In this document: positions 13,019 through 25,000 of the stretch, piece by piece
Numbering within the stretch: position 1 is the stretch's first letter
How the letters are laid out: every line of letters begins with the position of its first letter
NCBI GenBank assembly: GCA_001179505.1
Contig: CDMY01000291.1
Location: 62,001 to 126,000 of the forward strand
DNA length: 64,000 nt
Reading direction: 5' to 3'
Source: Vitrella brassicaformis
Taxonomy: Eukaryota > Sar > Vitrellaceae
The notes under the pieces: model-generated
The model's input: the letters and a program-made list of their open reading frames with translations, nothing else
What the model was told of the DNA's origin: nothing
Databases searched by the model: none
Translations under genes and position numbers: made by a program

Positions 13019-14373
13019 ATGGGCAGTACCAAGAAGCCTGGCATGACTGCAGAGCTGCAGGTGCACGAAAGAAGGAGCATTAAACACGATGCTGTGACTG
13101 TGTTGCTGTGTGGTGCGTGCAGTCGCTGTACGATGACATCAAGGCAGCGATGCCGCAGCAGCGGCAAAACTACGACAAGTGGCTACTGACGCTGCCCGAC
13201 GACTTGAAGAAGTCGCTGGTGGGTGACCTCGAGGCCATCGGCCTCTCACTCGACGTGGCCTCGGGCCGCGTGAGCTACATGCCTTCGTTTGAGCCCGTCA
13301 AGCTGCCCTACGAGCTGTGCTACATCAGACACGGCAAGACCGAAGGCAACACGGAGCCGCGCATCTACCAGGTGAGAGGGCAGACAAGCACGCTGCCCCT
13401 TGAGTGAGATGCATCTTTGTCTGTTTGTTTATGGTTGGTTGCAGGGACAGGTGGACTATCCTGAGAACCAAATCAACGAGATCGGCATCCAACAGGTCAC
13501 CCTCACGCATTTCACACGCTAATTTTACTGCATGCATGAGCCATGAACCCTGCTGCTGTGCTCTGTTCTGTGTGCTGATGTAGGCCGAGGAGGCAGCTGA
13601 CAAGATGGAGGCCGAGTACCAGAAGGGGTGGAAGCCCGACCTCATCGTATACAGCCCACTCGGACGGGCTAAGGTCACTCACACAACAATCGCCAACCTT
13701 TGTACACCCACACACCCACTCCGGCCTAATGTTGTGGCTGTGGTTGTCTCCTCCCTCAGCACACGGGCGAGGCGTTTGCCAAGCGGCACCCGGACATCCC
13801 CACTGTCGTCGTCGACGCCACCAAAGAGATGGCATTCGGCGAGTGGGACAACCTCATGGTACCCACACACCACACCACACACACCATGAGCACAGTCATC
13901 CATCTGTGTCGCGTGACGTCACTCCCCCAGGTGAAGGATTTGTGCAAGACGAGCATCGGGCACCTGTTTTACCTGGAGCAGAACGCCATGGTCAAGCCCG
14001 ACGTGCCGCACAGCAGCCCCTCGGGACCCATACCGGCCGAGAACTTCTGCCAAGTGCTCATCCGACTCAGGCAGGCACTCACCGACATCGGCAAGATGCC
14101 GCATCTGCAGGGAAAGCAACACGCCAAGGTGACAAGACACACACACACGCACGAGAAACATTCTCTCTCACATCTCTCTCTGTGTTAGTGCGTTTGTTTG
14201 TGTAGGTGTTGATGTACGGGCATTCGATGGCGGGTGCGGCAGTGCAGATGCTGTTGGGTCACGGGATGGGCGACGAGAAGGGCTTGGGGTTCGACGGAAG
14301 GTACATCATGCCCAACGCCACGCCCTACATGCTGCCAGCCAAGAAACCTGACACCATCAACAAGGGCGGCTAG
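13019..14373 (+). CDS. Histidine phosphatase (phosphoglycerate mutase-like)
   Basis: Seven exons with clean splice frames: 13019-13060, about 13124-13371, 13445-13495, 13585-13674, 13761-13858, 13931-14128 and 14207-14373. The start used is ATG at 13019 (MGSTKKPGMTAELQ). The catalytic RHG motif is YIRHGKTEGN, with the phosphohistidine. It is followed by the Asn and a glutamate-bearing block (MAFGEWDNL) and by the second catalytic histidine in YGHSMAG. This order is that of the histidine phosphatase superfamily branch 1 (phosphoglycerate mutase/fructose-2,6-bisphosphatase type). About 250 residues is typical. There is an unusual 70-residue N-terminal extension before the RHG strand and no targeting peptide, so it is probably cytosolic. 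The substrate cannot be told from sequence alone. Confidence 0.85.
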
Positions 14374-16499
14374 GGTAGGGGAGGTGTGGGTGTACTGCTG
14401 CTAGTAGGGCAGAGCGGGGCGGGACGGAGTGAGGTAGGGGTATTTTGTGGTGCGTGGGGATTGGTGGCCCGGGTGGTGTCTGTCTGTCTATGGATGGATG
14501 GATGTGCTCCCCTTGCTCACAGTTTTGGCAGTTTTCCGTGGTTTCTTGATGTGTTCGTGCGGTGGTGCAGTTTCTTGCGTGTCGATACCTACCTACCCGA
14601 CGGACATGTCCACTTGTGTTCCACGCGATGATTGATGACCTGTGGACGCTGCCTTCACGTAACACCTCTCCCCTCTCCTCCCTCCCCTGGATCCCTCGGG
14701 TAACCCAACCACTCACATGCATACACGCTCACAAAATGGACGCAAACAAGGTCGCAAGTCGACTTTTACACCACCACGACACGCAACGCTGCTGGCTGGC
14801 TGTCACGGGCAGACACACACACGACCAGTTAGTTGTCCATTCCCCCCCTCCCTGAGACACACACACTCTCACACACACACACACACACACGCACACACAC
14901 TGCAGTCGGTCGAGGCATGCATCCATCCCAACTGCACTGCAAGTCAGCAAATCGGTCTGTGGACGAATTAGGTACGTACGGTATGTGTGAAGCTGGCTAC
15001 CGGTCAGTCAGTCAGTCAGTCAGGTCACTCACGCCCGTCGACGAAGCCACTCACCGACTAAAACTGCCTAACTGGTTGTTTGGTTGTTTGTTCGAAACGG
15101 ACCCCAAAAAGGCAAAACGACCCGCCCGCACCCCCACCAACCAGCCAGTCGGCCACTCCACTCCCCTCTCTCTGAAACGCAGCTTTCACCTGCCCTGGAT
15201 CGGTCGGTCGTTGGGTCCACCAGTCATGCAGCCAGCATGCACACGCGGAAGGCACCACACCACACCAGGCAAACAACGAGTCTTGAAAACGTCGTCTCGT
15301 CCAGTCCAAAGGAAACGACCGCACCGCACACGGCAACTAGAAAAGGGCGCGTTGACAACCAAACCAAGCGTCCCCACGTCTCTCCGTGTGTCCAGGCAGG
15401 TTTTAAGAAGGTGGCGTGACATACGTCTGTGTGTGTATGTGATCGATCATGCATCATCATACACCTTGCTACGCACCGACCTGCCTGTCTCTGCCGGATT
15501 CTCTCTCCCCCCTCCCTGCCCCCCTCCCTCTCTCTCTGCCCCAACTAGCGTGCCGAAGCATGTCGTGAATTAAGCTGGTGAGTCGCTCGCGTGTGTGTGC
15601 ATCCCGGATGATCCCAGCCATATATGGCGGCGTGTGTGGTGTGTGTGGTGTGTAAATCGACTGAGTGACTGATTCGATACGTACCAAAACTGTCCCTCCC
15701 CGCACCTTACTTACCGTAGGGAGGGAGGTTATGTATGTACAACACGACAGACTGACAGCGCTCACACTCACGCACACGCACTTACCAGCGAGCATGACAG
15801 CCTGCAGCCAATGCAGTCAGCCACACCAAGCCAAGCCAGCCACGACACCAAAATGTGGGCAAGGTATCCCATCCCTCCACTCTCCCCTCCTCACATCCAG
15901 CCACATCACATCCATCACATGAGCGCTATCCACAAGAAACAGAGAGAGAGAGAGACATACGGGCATTCATCCAGTCTGCAAAAAGACAGAAATAAGCCAG
16001 CCAGGCACACAGAGCTGTCTGCCAGTGTCTGTCTGTTGTGCGGCCGTTGGTAATGGAATGGGATTGTATCGTCCCTCTGTTCAAAACGAGCGGAGGGAGG
16101 GTGGGACCTGTCAGTCTGTCTGCCTGTCTGCTATGGTGTACTGCCTACCTCCGCATGAACACCCCGTGCGTCCACGCCTCGTTCACGAGGCCTCTCAATT
16201 CCGGTCAGTCAGTCAGTCAGCCAGCCATTCGCGTATGTATGTACGTACGCATCAAAAAGACAGCCAGTGTGTCCACACACACGTGTGTGAGGTAGGCACA
16301 CAGCCAGACAGACAGACAGACAGCAAAAAAGCAATGGCGGACCGTACCCTACAGCCATTCCACTCATCCAGCCATTCCACTCATCCAGCCATCCACTCAT
16401 CCATCCATCCAGCCATGCAACATTCACGCACGTGAGTGTATTGCATTCCATGTGTTGGATGTGGTGTGTGTGGGTGAGTTAGTCTGTGTGTCTGTCAGT
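14374..16499. other. Gene-poor spacer rich in microsatellites
   Basis: About 2.1 kb between convergent genes. It contains a CA tract (about 14862-14900), GTCA repeats (about 15006-15024), several GACA tracts (for example 16305-16325) and CATC repeats (about 16355-16410). ORFs are repeat-derived. No gene or structural RNA recognised. Confidence 0.6.
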
Positions 16500-19400
16500 C
16501 TACTCGGCCCCGATTTCGTAGTTTCGGATGTTGCCGTAGTAGGCGTCGGTGAGAATCATCTTCAACTCGCGGACCAACGGGTAACGGGGATTCGTGCCAG
16601 TGCACTGACAGACAGACACCATATATATAGCCACACACAAATGTGTCTATCTGTGTATGTGTGTGTATGTGTGTGGGTGAGAATGATTACCCACCTGGTC
16701 GTCGAATGCCCTGAGTGCCATGTCGTCGACGGCGGCCATGTAGTCGTCCTCTTTGACGCCGTACTCCTGGATGGACTTGGGGATCCGCAACTGCTCCTTC
16801 AGCTTCTCCATCGCAGCAACCAACGCATCCACCTGCACACAACACACAACACAGCACCATCATGCTCTCTCTGTGGCCATGATCAGGGTCTGTCTGTCTG
16901 TTCGGTCTCTTCGCGCTGGTTACTTACTTTCTCAGCGTCCGTCATGGATTTGTCCTTTGGTACGATGGCGATGTGCTCGGCCACCTCGGCGTACTGGCGC
17001 TGTGCCTTGGGGAAGGAGTACTGGGGGAAGGTCCCCAACTTGGTCGGCGCCTCGCTAGCATTGAACTTGACCACCTACCGAGCCGCACACAGACACACAG
17101 ACAGACAGACAGACAGACAGAGATGCAGACAATGGAGAGGGGATGGAGGTGTGTGTGTGTGTGTCCACTCCACCTGTGTGAGGACGAGTGCGTTTGCGAG
17201 TCCGTGTGGGATGGAGAACGCGCCACCCAACTGATGAGCTATCGAACTGACAACCACACAGCACAACACAAATGCCTACAGTCAGTCCATGGCTGGATGT
17301 GTCGTGTCGTGTGGTGTAGCTGACTGGCAGATGCCGAGGAATGCGTTAGCGAATGCGAGTCCGGCGATGGAGGAGGCATTGTGCATGTTCTCGCGGGCGG
17401 TGGCGTCGGCCTCGAGCACCGACTTGGGCAGGTTGTCGAATATCAACTTGATCGCACGCAGACTCAAGGCCTGGGTGTAGTCCTGGCAACACACACACAC
17501 ACACACACGTGAGCCACACACCAGACAAAACAAAACGCCCGACAGATGCGATCGATGGAGGGATGCCGTACGTACCGTCGAGAGCATGGACACGTAGGCC
17601 TCCAACGCATGAGTGTAGGCGTCGTAGCCCGTGAACGCTGCCAGACCCTAGACACACAACACACACAGACAGACATTCACACCAATTTCTTTCCTCCCTC
17701 TCCGTGGGGTGTGTGTGTGTGTGTCATTAGGTCATTCTGTGGACTCTCTCACTCACTCACTGACCTTTGGCATGGTCTGGACGAAGTCGCCGTCCATGAT
17801 GGCCATGTCGGGTGTCAGGCGGTAGGAGGCGATGGGGTACTTGGTGTGTGTCTTGCTGTCCGTGATGACCGCAAACGGGGTCATCTCGGCACCAGTGCCC
17901 GACGTCGTGGGGATCATCACCAATTTCTTCACCTTGCTGCCCAGATTCGGAAACCTGCACACACAAACACATACCCAACACAAACCGCATAAAGAATGGG
18001 TGCTGGCTCTCTCCCTCCCTCCCTCGGTGTGTCCGTCCGTGTCTCACTTGATGATGCGCTTGCGGATGTCGAGGAAGCGCGTGTAGAGCTCAGGGACGGT
18101 GACCTCGGGGTGCTCGTACACCAGGCGCATGATCTTGGAGGCGTCCATGGGGGAGCCGCCGCCGAATGCGATCATGCAGTCGGGCTTGTACTGCTTCATA
18201 CGCTCCACACCCGCCATCACCGTCAGGTCGTCGGGGTCGGGCTTGACGTCGGCAAACACCTACACACGCGTAGGCACACACACGGAGAGAGAGAGAGAGA
18301 GAGAGAGGAATCCATGCGACACACAGATGGATGGCATGCAAGGAGGGTTCTGATTTCTGTTTTGCTCACGTCATAGTCAATGCCACGTCGCTCCAGGGCG
18401 GTCGTGAGCAGCGAAACGTATCCCAGCGACTTCATGGCCTGACCAACGGAACCAACGAACGACATGGGCGGTGCCGTGCAGTCGAGTTACATTTGTGAGT
18501 GCTGACCTGGTCGGTGACGATGAATGCCTTCGTGAGTCCGTATCCCTGCAGGTCCTCCATCGCCTCGTGCAGGATGCCGCGGTTGAAGTAGATGGCCGGC
18601 GGCACCTTGAACCACAACATGTGCTCGCGACGCTCAGACACCTGCACACACACACACAGAGATAAAGGGAGCCGTATATTGGTGCGTAGGCGGATCGAGG
18701 CACACACATCTGATGCATCAATGGAAAAACGGGGGGCTACCTAACTGACTCTCTCTCTGTCTGTCTGTCATGCAAGTCGTCCATCCATACCCTTTCTGCT
18801 CTGTCTTGTGGCCAGAGTGTGGCCGGGTCAACGACAACAACACTGTCGCCGCCTCCCTACACCCATCCATTTCATCCAGCCCCCCACATGCATCACACCA
18901 ACCAGCCTCCCTCCCACCCTCCCTAACTCATTCACTCACTGCCCCCACACATCCTTGTTCAGTTGACCCACCTGTTTGTAGTTGAGGAGGTGTTTGACCG
19001 ACAGCCCCTCGGCCGTGGCGTTCATGCCCCACGAGCCGCACCCGAGGGACAGCGATGGGCTGGTGCGGAAGTTGTAGAGGTCTCCGATGGCGCCCTGGCT
19101 GGTGGGCATGTCGACGAGCACACGGCCGGTGGGCATGCGGCTCTCGAACTTGGCCAGCCGGTCCTTGAAGACCTTGGAGTTCTGGTCGCTGTACAGACAC
19201 GACGTGTGGCCCATACCGCCGTAACGCACACACACGTACGCCATCTCCACCGCCGCGTCGAAATCCGGAACCCTGCACCAAACCAAACAGAGAGGAGAGG
19301 GAGGGAATATTAACACGTTACGTGGTGTGTTGTGTTGTGTTGTGGGTGGATGGGATGGCGTGTGTTGTGTACGTGATGAAGGAGAGGCATGGGCAGAGCT

Positions 19401-21008
19401 TTTCGTGTGAGAGTTTCTCCGAAGGCCCGATCTCCTTGATCTTGCCGAGGCAGAGGCGGACGCCCTTGGGAGCGCCCTCGATGTTGGCCATCTGGCAGAG
19501 CTTCTCGGCCGTCTGCCCAACCGCCTTGGGATTCAGACGGTCGCCGTCCAGCAATATGAAGTCGCCCATCTGATCAGTGTACAGGACAGCAAAGCACTGT
19601 GTGCGGCGTGGCGTGTGTGGCATGTGTGGGGGGGATGGGTACCTACCTTGTGTTTCTCCTCCTCGGTCAGGAAGTAAGCGCCTCGCTTCGTGAACTCCTC
19701 CTCCACCCGCTTGGCCACAGACTCGACAGCTACCACGCACTGATCACACACACACGACACACAATGGACCGACCGCTCCTCCATCCATGTGTATTCGTTG
19801 TCGGGTGTGTCGCGTCACCTGTTCGCTGGCGCAGATCATGCCGCAGTCGAATGTCTTGCTGAGGAGGATGGAGTTGACGGCCAGCGGGATGTCGGCCGTC
19901 TCGTCGATGACCGCCGGGGTGTTGCCCGCGCCACCGCCCATCGCTGGCTTGCCTGACGAGTACGCCGCCTTGACCAACCCTCCAGCACCTACACACAAAC
20001 ACATAAGGAGTGTGTCTGCTTAGGACGAATGTGTGCACTCTCGTGTGTGTGTGTGTGTGTGTGTTTGTGATGATGAGGGGCAGGTACCTACCAGTGGCGA
20101 CGACCATGGAGGCCCTCTTGTGCTGCATGAGCGTGTTGCACATCTCGACAGTGGGGATGTCGATCCAACCGATGCAGTTCTCAGGCGCGCCAGCATCAAC
20201 GGCCGCATCCCTAACACACAACACAACACAACACAACAAGACGATAACAAAGATGCGTTCTGTGTGTCTGTGGCCTCACGAGTGCCCCCCTCCCCCCGCA
20301 CACGCACCTGACGATCTTTGCGGTGGCGATGGTGCACCGTGCGGTGCGTGGGTGCGGCGAGAAGACGATGCAGTTGCGGGTCTTGAGCGCCAGGAGTGAC
20401 TTGAAGATGGTCGTCGATGTGGGGTTGGTGCAGGGCACGATGCCCGCCAGCACACCGATGGGCTCCGCCACTACCTCGAAGCCGCCGGCCTCATCACGGT
20501 CAACCACACCACAGGTCTTGGTGTCCTTGTACCTGCAGGTATGTACCACACCACACACAAGACACACCACATCACCCACACCGAACATGACGCGGCCCGG
20601 TGCGTGTGCGTGTGTGATGCATGCCATGCCATGGGTCACCCACTTGCTGTGGACGTATTCGGAGGCGAAGTGGTTCTTGATGGTTTTGTCCTCCAGGATG
20701 CCCATGCCGCCCTCCTCGACGGCCATCTTGGCGAGCGGCACACGGTGCTGGGCGGCAGCAGTGGCGGCACGGTGGAAGATCTTGTCCACCTGCTCCTGGT
20801 TCAACAAACGCATCTTGTCCTGCGCAACGTACACCTGAACAACAGTCACAGACAACACAACGACACGATAAGAGAACGGACACGTGGGGCTTTTGGTGTC
20901 TGTTGTGCGTGTGTGCTATGTGCAGCTGACCTCTTCCATGAGGAGGTCGAGGTCTGCGGGCGTCCTGACGACGCCCACACTCTGAGAGGGCTGCACCTCT
21001 TGGGCCAT
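16500..21008 (-). CDS. adhE: Bifunctional aldehyde/alcohol dehydrogenase AdhE
   Basis: About 18 exons. ATG at 21006-21008 ([14 protein letters not shown]), stop at 16500-16502, roughly 880 residues, as in bacterial and algal AdhE. The N-terminal half is a CoA-acylating acetaldehyde dehydrogenase: [20 protein letters not shown], then [10 protein letters not shown], and the catalytic cysteine in [11 protein letters not shown]. The C-terminal half is an iron-dependent alcohol dehydrogenase: [29 protein letters not shown], and the metal histidines in HSIAHQLGG and [10 protein letters not shown], which a splice junction joins correctly. It converts acetyl-CoA to acetaldehyde and then ethanol, oxidising two NADH. 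The start shows no signal, plastid or mitochondrial leader, so it is likely cytosolic. It is head-to-head with pyruvate formate-lyase, 244 bp apart, which supplies its acetyl-CoA. The multi-intron structure shows it is a resident nuclear gene. Identity is very secure. Confidence 0.97.
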
Positions 21009-21252
21009 GCTGTGCTGTCACTCAATCTCGATGATGTACAACACTACTAAGCTACTCGGATGGGCTCTCAAACTCAAACAAGGTCAACAGCCTCTGAACA
21101 GCTGCTGCGATGCGTTCCGTGACGCCTTCCCAATGCGAGCTTAGTAGACCTGTGACCCAATTCATTGTGACTCGAGACAAGCGCGGAGAGCGTTGAGAGA
21201 TTTGCATCGTGATTGTTGAAGTGCGATAGAAGTTGTCGTGTCAATTGCAGCG
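21009..21252. promoter_or_regulatory. Bidirectional AdhE/PFL promoter with inverted repeat
   Basis: Only 244 bp separate the two start codons, so the genes must share regulatory DNA. A perfect 10-bp inverted repeat, CTACTAAGCT at 21044-21053 and AGCTTAGTAG at 21138-21147, faces both genes symmetrically at similar distances (about 35 bp from AdhE, about 105 bp from PFL). No TATA box is evident. Use as an oxygen- or redox-responsive element is inference. Confidence 0.55.
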
Positions 21253-24200
21253 ATGCCGGCCCCTGTGATAGACGTGGAGGCGTACATCTCCCAGCAGCTG
21301 CCCACCCTGCTCTACGATGGCGACGGCAACTTCCTGGCGGGGCCAACCGACCGAACCAAAAAGGTACGCACCTACCGATGGATGGGATGGAAACCACACA
21401 CACAACAGACAGTGGAAGCAGCCATCCTTTGTGGTGTGTGGGTGTGTGGTTCAGGTGTGGACTAGGTGCACGGAGTTGCTGAAGGAGGAGCTGGCCAAGG
21501 GTGGCACACTCGACGTCGACAACAAAACCATCTCATACGTACGTACCAACACGCAAGCAATACACAGACGCACACAGAGAGGGAGGGAGGGAGGTGTGTG
21601 CGCATTGGGTGTCTGTGTGTCTGTGTGTCTGTCTGTGTGTTGTGTCAGGTGAATGCGTTTGGCGCCGGGTACATCGATAGGGAGAACGAGTTGATCGTCG
21701 GTCTGCAGGCTGACGCGCCCCTCAAACGCACCTGCAAGCCACACGGCGGCATCCGCATGGTCCAGGCGTCCCTCGAGTCCGTCGGATCTAAGCTAGACCC
21801 GCTCATGGAGGAGGTCAAACAACACAGCACAACACAACAGGGGATCTGATCTGTGTGTGTGTGTGTGTGTCTGTGCAGATCTTCACCAAGCACCGCAAGA
21901 CGCACAACCAGGGCGTGTTCGACGTGTACGATGACGAGGTAACCACCCAAACCACATCAAACACCCACATGGCATGCAACACAAGACCCTCATGTGTGTT
22001 GTGTCTGGGTGCATTGCCTCCCATCTGTCATTCATTCATGTGTTGTTGTGTTTGTCTGTCCTGCAGATGCGCGCGTGTCGTTCGGCTCACATCCTGACGG
22101 GTCTGCCGGACTCGTACGGCCGCGGCCGCATCATCGGGGACTACCGCCGCGTGGCCCTCTACGGCATCGACCTGCTCATCGAGGCCAAAAAGGCAGACAA
22201 GAAACTCATCGGACCAGAGATGTACACAACCAAAACCAATACATCGACCATCCCTCCGTCCATCCACCTGTGCCTGTGTGTGTGTGCGTGTGTGTGTGTG
22301 TGTCAGGAATGAGGACAATTTGCGTCTGCGTGAGGAGATCAGCGAGCAGATTTTGGCGTTCAACCAGCTCAAGGAGATGGGTATGGCGTACGGCATCGAC
22401 ATGTCCAAGCCGGCCCAGAACGCGCAGGAGGCCATCCAGTTCACCTACTTCGCATACCTTGGGGCCATCAAGGAGCAGGACGGCGCCGCCATGTCCCTCG
22501 GACGCATGGACTCCTTCTTCGAGACATACATCAGCAAGGACCTCGAGAAGGGATCCATCACGGAGGAGCGAGCACAGGTCGGTGGCGGTGGGGGCTGGGC
22601 GGCACTGACTTCATGTACGTACGTACGTACGTACGTCTGTGTGTGTGGTTGTGTTGTGTGCAGGAGTTGATAGACGATTTTGTGATCAAGCTGCGTTTGG
22701 TGCGCCACCTTCGCACGCCCGCATTCGAGGACCTCTTCTCAGGTCGGTTGGTGACGCATCGCATCGATACAGACATGGCAACATACATACATACATACAG
22801 CACAGCGCATTGCATCGATGTGTCTGCCTGGGTGCATATGTGTGTGTGTGGGTGGGTGGGTGGGTGGGTGTGCATCTGTCAGGGAATCCGACGTGGGTGA
22901 CGGCGGTGATTGGCGGCATCGATGACAAGGGCACCCACCAGGTCACCAAGACCTCATTCAGGTAAGCTACACACTCACTGACAGCAATACAAACACACTG
23001 CATACGACGCACACAGCACATGCCTCTCTCTCTCTCTCTCTGTGGTGGGTGTGGTGTGTGTTGGTTGTGTTGTATGTGAAGGATTTTGAACACGCTGTAC
23101 AACCTGGGCCCGGCTCCCGAGCCCAACATGACCGTCCTATGGAGCCAGACACTCCCAAAGGTAGGCACGCGCCGTACCATACGCCTCACACCACCCTCCC
23201 ACAGACACATACACGACACATGGCGTGGCATGGATGTCGTGTCTGTGTGTGCAGGGTTTCAAGGAGTACTGTGCCAAGGTTTCCATCGACACGTCATCCA
23301 TCCAATACGAAAACGATGGTGGGGCGGACGGAGGGGATGCGTGGACTGGACACAAATGTGATGTGCCTGCCTCGGTGCGGTGCGGTGCGTGTGTATGTGT
23401 GTTTGTTTTCGCATTCAGACGTCATGCGTCCGGTGTACGGGGCCGACTACGCCATAGCCTGCTGTGTGAGCGGAATGACCATCGGAAAGCAGATGCAGGT
23501 AAGGTACACACACACACACACACACACACATGACAGACAGACAGACATGTATGTGCCTTACCCCTGGCTGCTTGTGTGTGTCTTTAGTTCTTCGGTGCGC
23601 GTTGCAACCTCCCCAAGCTGCTCCTCTACACACTCAACGAAGGACGGGACGAAATCTCAGGTAGCTACATCCGCACCGACCGCAGCCACCTCCCTCCCTC
23701 CCTCCCTCCCTCCCTACGCACACTCAGCCATATGTTGTGGGTGTGGCGTGCGCATTTGATTTGTGCAGGCAAGCAGGTGGGTCCGAAGTTCAAGAAGTTC
23801 AAGGACGGTCCCTTGGACTTCGCCGAGGTGCAAGCTGAGTTCGAGAAGGCCCTCGACTGGCTCATGCGGGTGTACGCCAACACCATGAACTGCATCCACT
23901 ACATGCACGACAAATACTTCTACGAACGGCTCGAGATGGCCCTCCACGACAGCAATGTCCACCGCTTCATGGCCTACGGCATCGCTGGTACGTCGACCGA
24001 CCAGCAGCATAGCGTCGTGTGGATGTGTGTGTGTGTGGATCAGGCATATCTGTGATGGCTGACTCGTTGAGTGCGATCAGAGATGCCAAGGTGACGCCTG
24101 TGCGCGACGAGCGGGGCATCACGACGGACTTCAAGATAGAGGGCGAGTTCCCCAAGTACGGCAACGATGACGACAGAGTCGACGAACTCGCCAAATGGGT

Positions 24201-25000
24201 CACGAAAGGTACACTCACCCAGACGCCACGCACGGCACCAAAATGTGTTCTCGTCTGTCCACGCTCATCTGTATGTGTTGTGTATGCTATGTGTGTTAGC
24301 TGTGATCACCCGTCTGCGTCAGCACAAGACGTACCGCAACTCTGAGCCCACCCTGTCGGTCCTCACCATCACCTCCAACGTCGTCTACGGCAAGGCCACC
24401 GGATCCACACCCGACGGACGCAAGAAGGGAGAACCGTTCGCACCGGGCGCCAACCCAAGTAGCCCAACAACACAACACAACCACACACATGGCATGGCGA
24501 GGAACCAACCATTCCATTCCATGCCTGTCGGGTGTTGTGTGGTTTAGTGCATGGCCGTGATGCGAGTGGCGCGTTGGCATCGCTCAACTCGGTGGCCAAG
24601 TTGGACTACTCCGACTGCCGTGACGGCATCAGCAACACCTTCTCGCTCGTGCCCACGGCCATCGGCAAGGACGAGACGGCCCGCAAGGAGAACCTCACGG
24701 CACTCCTCGACGGATACTTCGGGCAGATGGCACACCACCTCAACGTCAATGTCCTCAACAGAGACACGCTGCTCGATGCCGTCGAGCACCCAGAGGTGCG
24801 CCTGGGTGCATGTGGCAACCGAGGGCAGCAACACCGCTGGATTCCTCCTCTCGTATCTCTCGTATGTGTCCGTTTCTCTGTGTGTGCAGAAGTACCCGCA
24901 GCTGACGGTGCGTGTGTCGGGTTACGCCGTGCACTTCAACCGGCTGACGCGCGACCAGCAGATGGAGGTCATCGGACGCACCTTCCACACAACCATCTGA
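21253..25000 (+). CDS. pflB: Pyruvate formate-lyase (glycyl radical enzyme)
   Basis: About 15 exons; ATG at 21253 ([16 protein letters not shown]), stop at 24998-25000, about 770 residues, matching bacterial PFL. It cleaves pyruvate with CoA to acetyl-CoA and formate. The adjacent catalytic cysteines appear as IACCVSGM (about 23455-23480), which separates true PFL from diol dehydratase-type relatives. The glycyl-radical site RVSGYAVHF lies near the C-terminus (about 24910-24935). Other family blocks are [32 protein letters not shown] and [17 protein letters not shown]. There is no targeting leader, so it is probably cytosolic. It needs a radical-SAM activating enzyme, which is not in this window. 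Its divergent partner AdhE consumes the acetyl-CoA. Confidence 0.97.
22836..22872. repeat. GT and GGGT tandem repeat in a PFL intron
   Basis: TGTG then GGGT units inside a PFL intron, close to the 3' splice site; an example of GT-rich sequence before an acceptor. Confidence 0.85.

Noticed and set aside
14717-14971. ORFs rich in His-Thr or Val-Cys in spacers
   Set aside because: They are translations of CA/GT repeats, occur in all frames and lack splice sites or family motifs.
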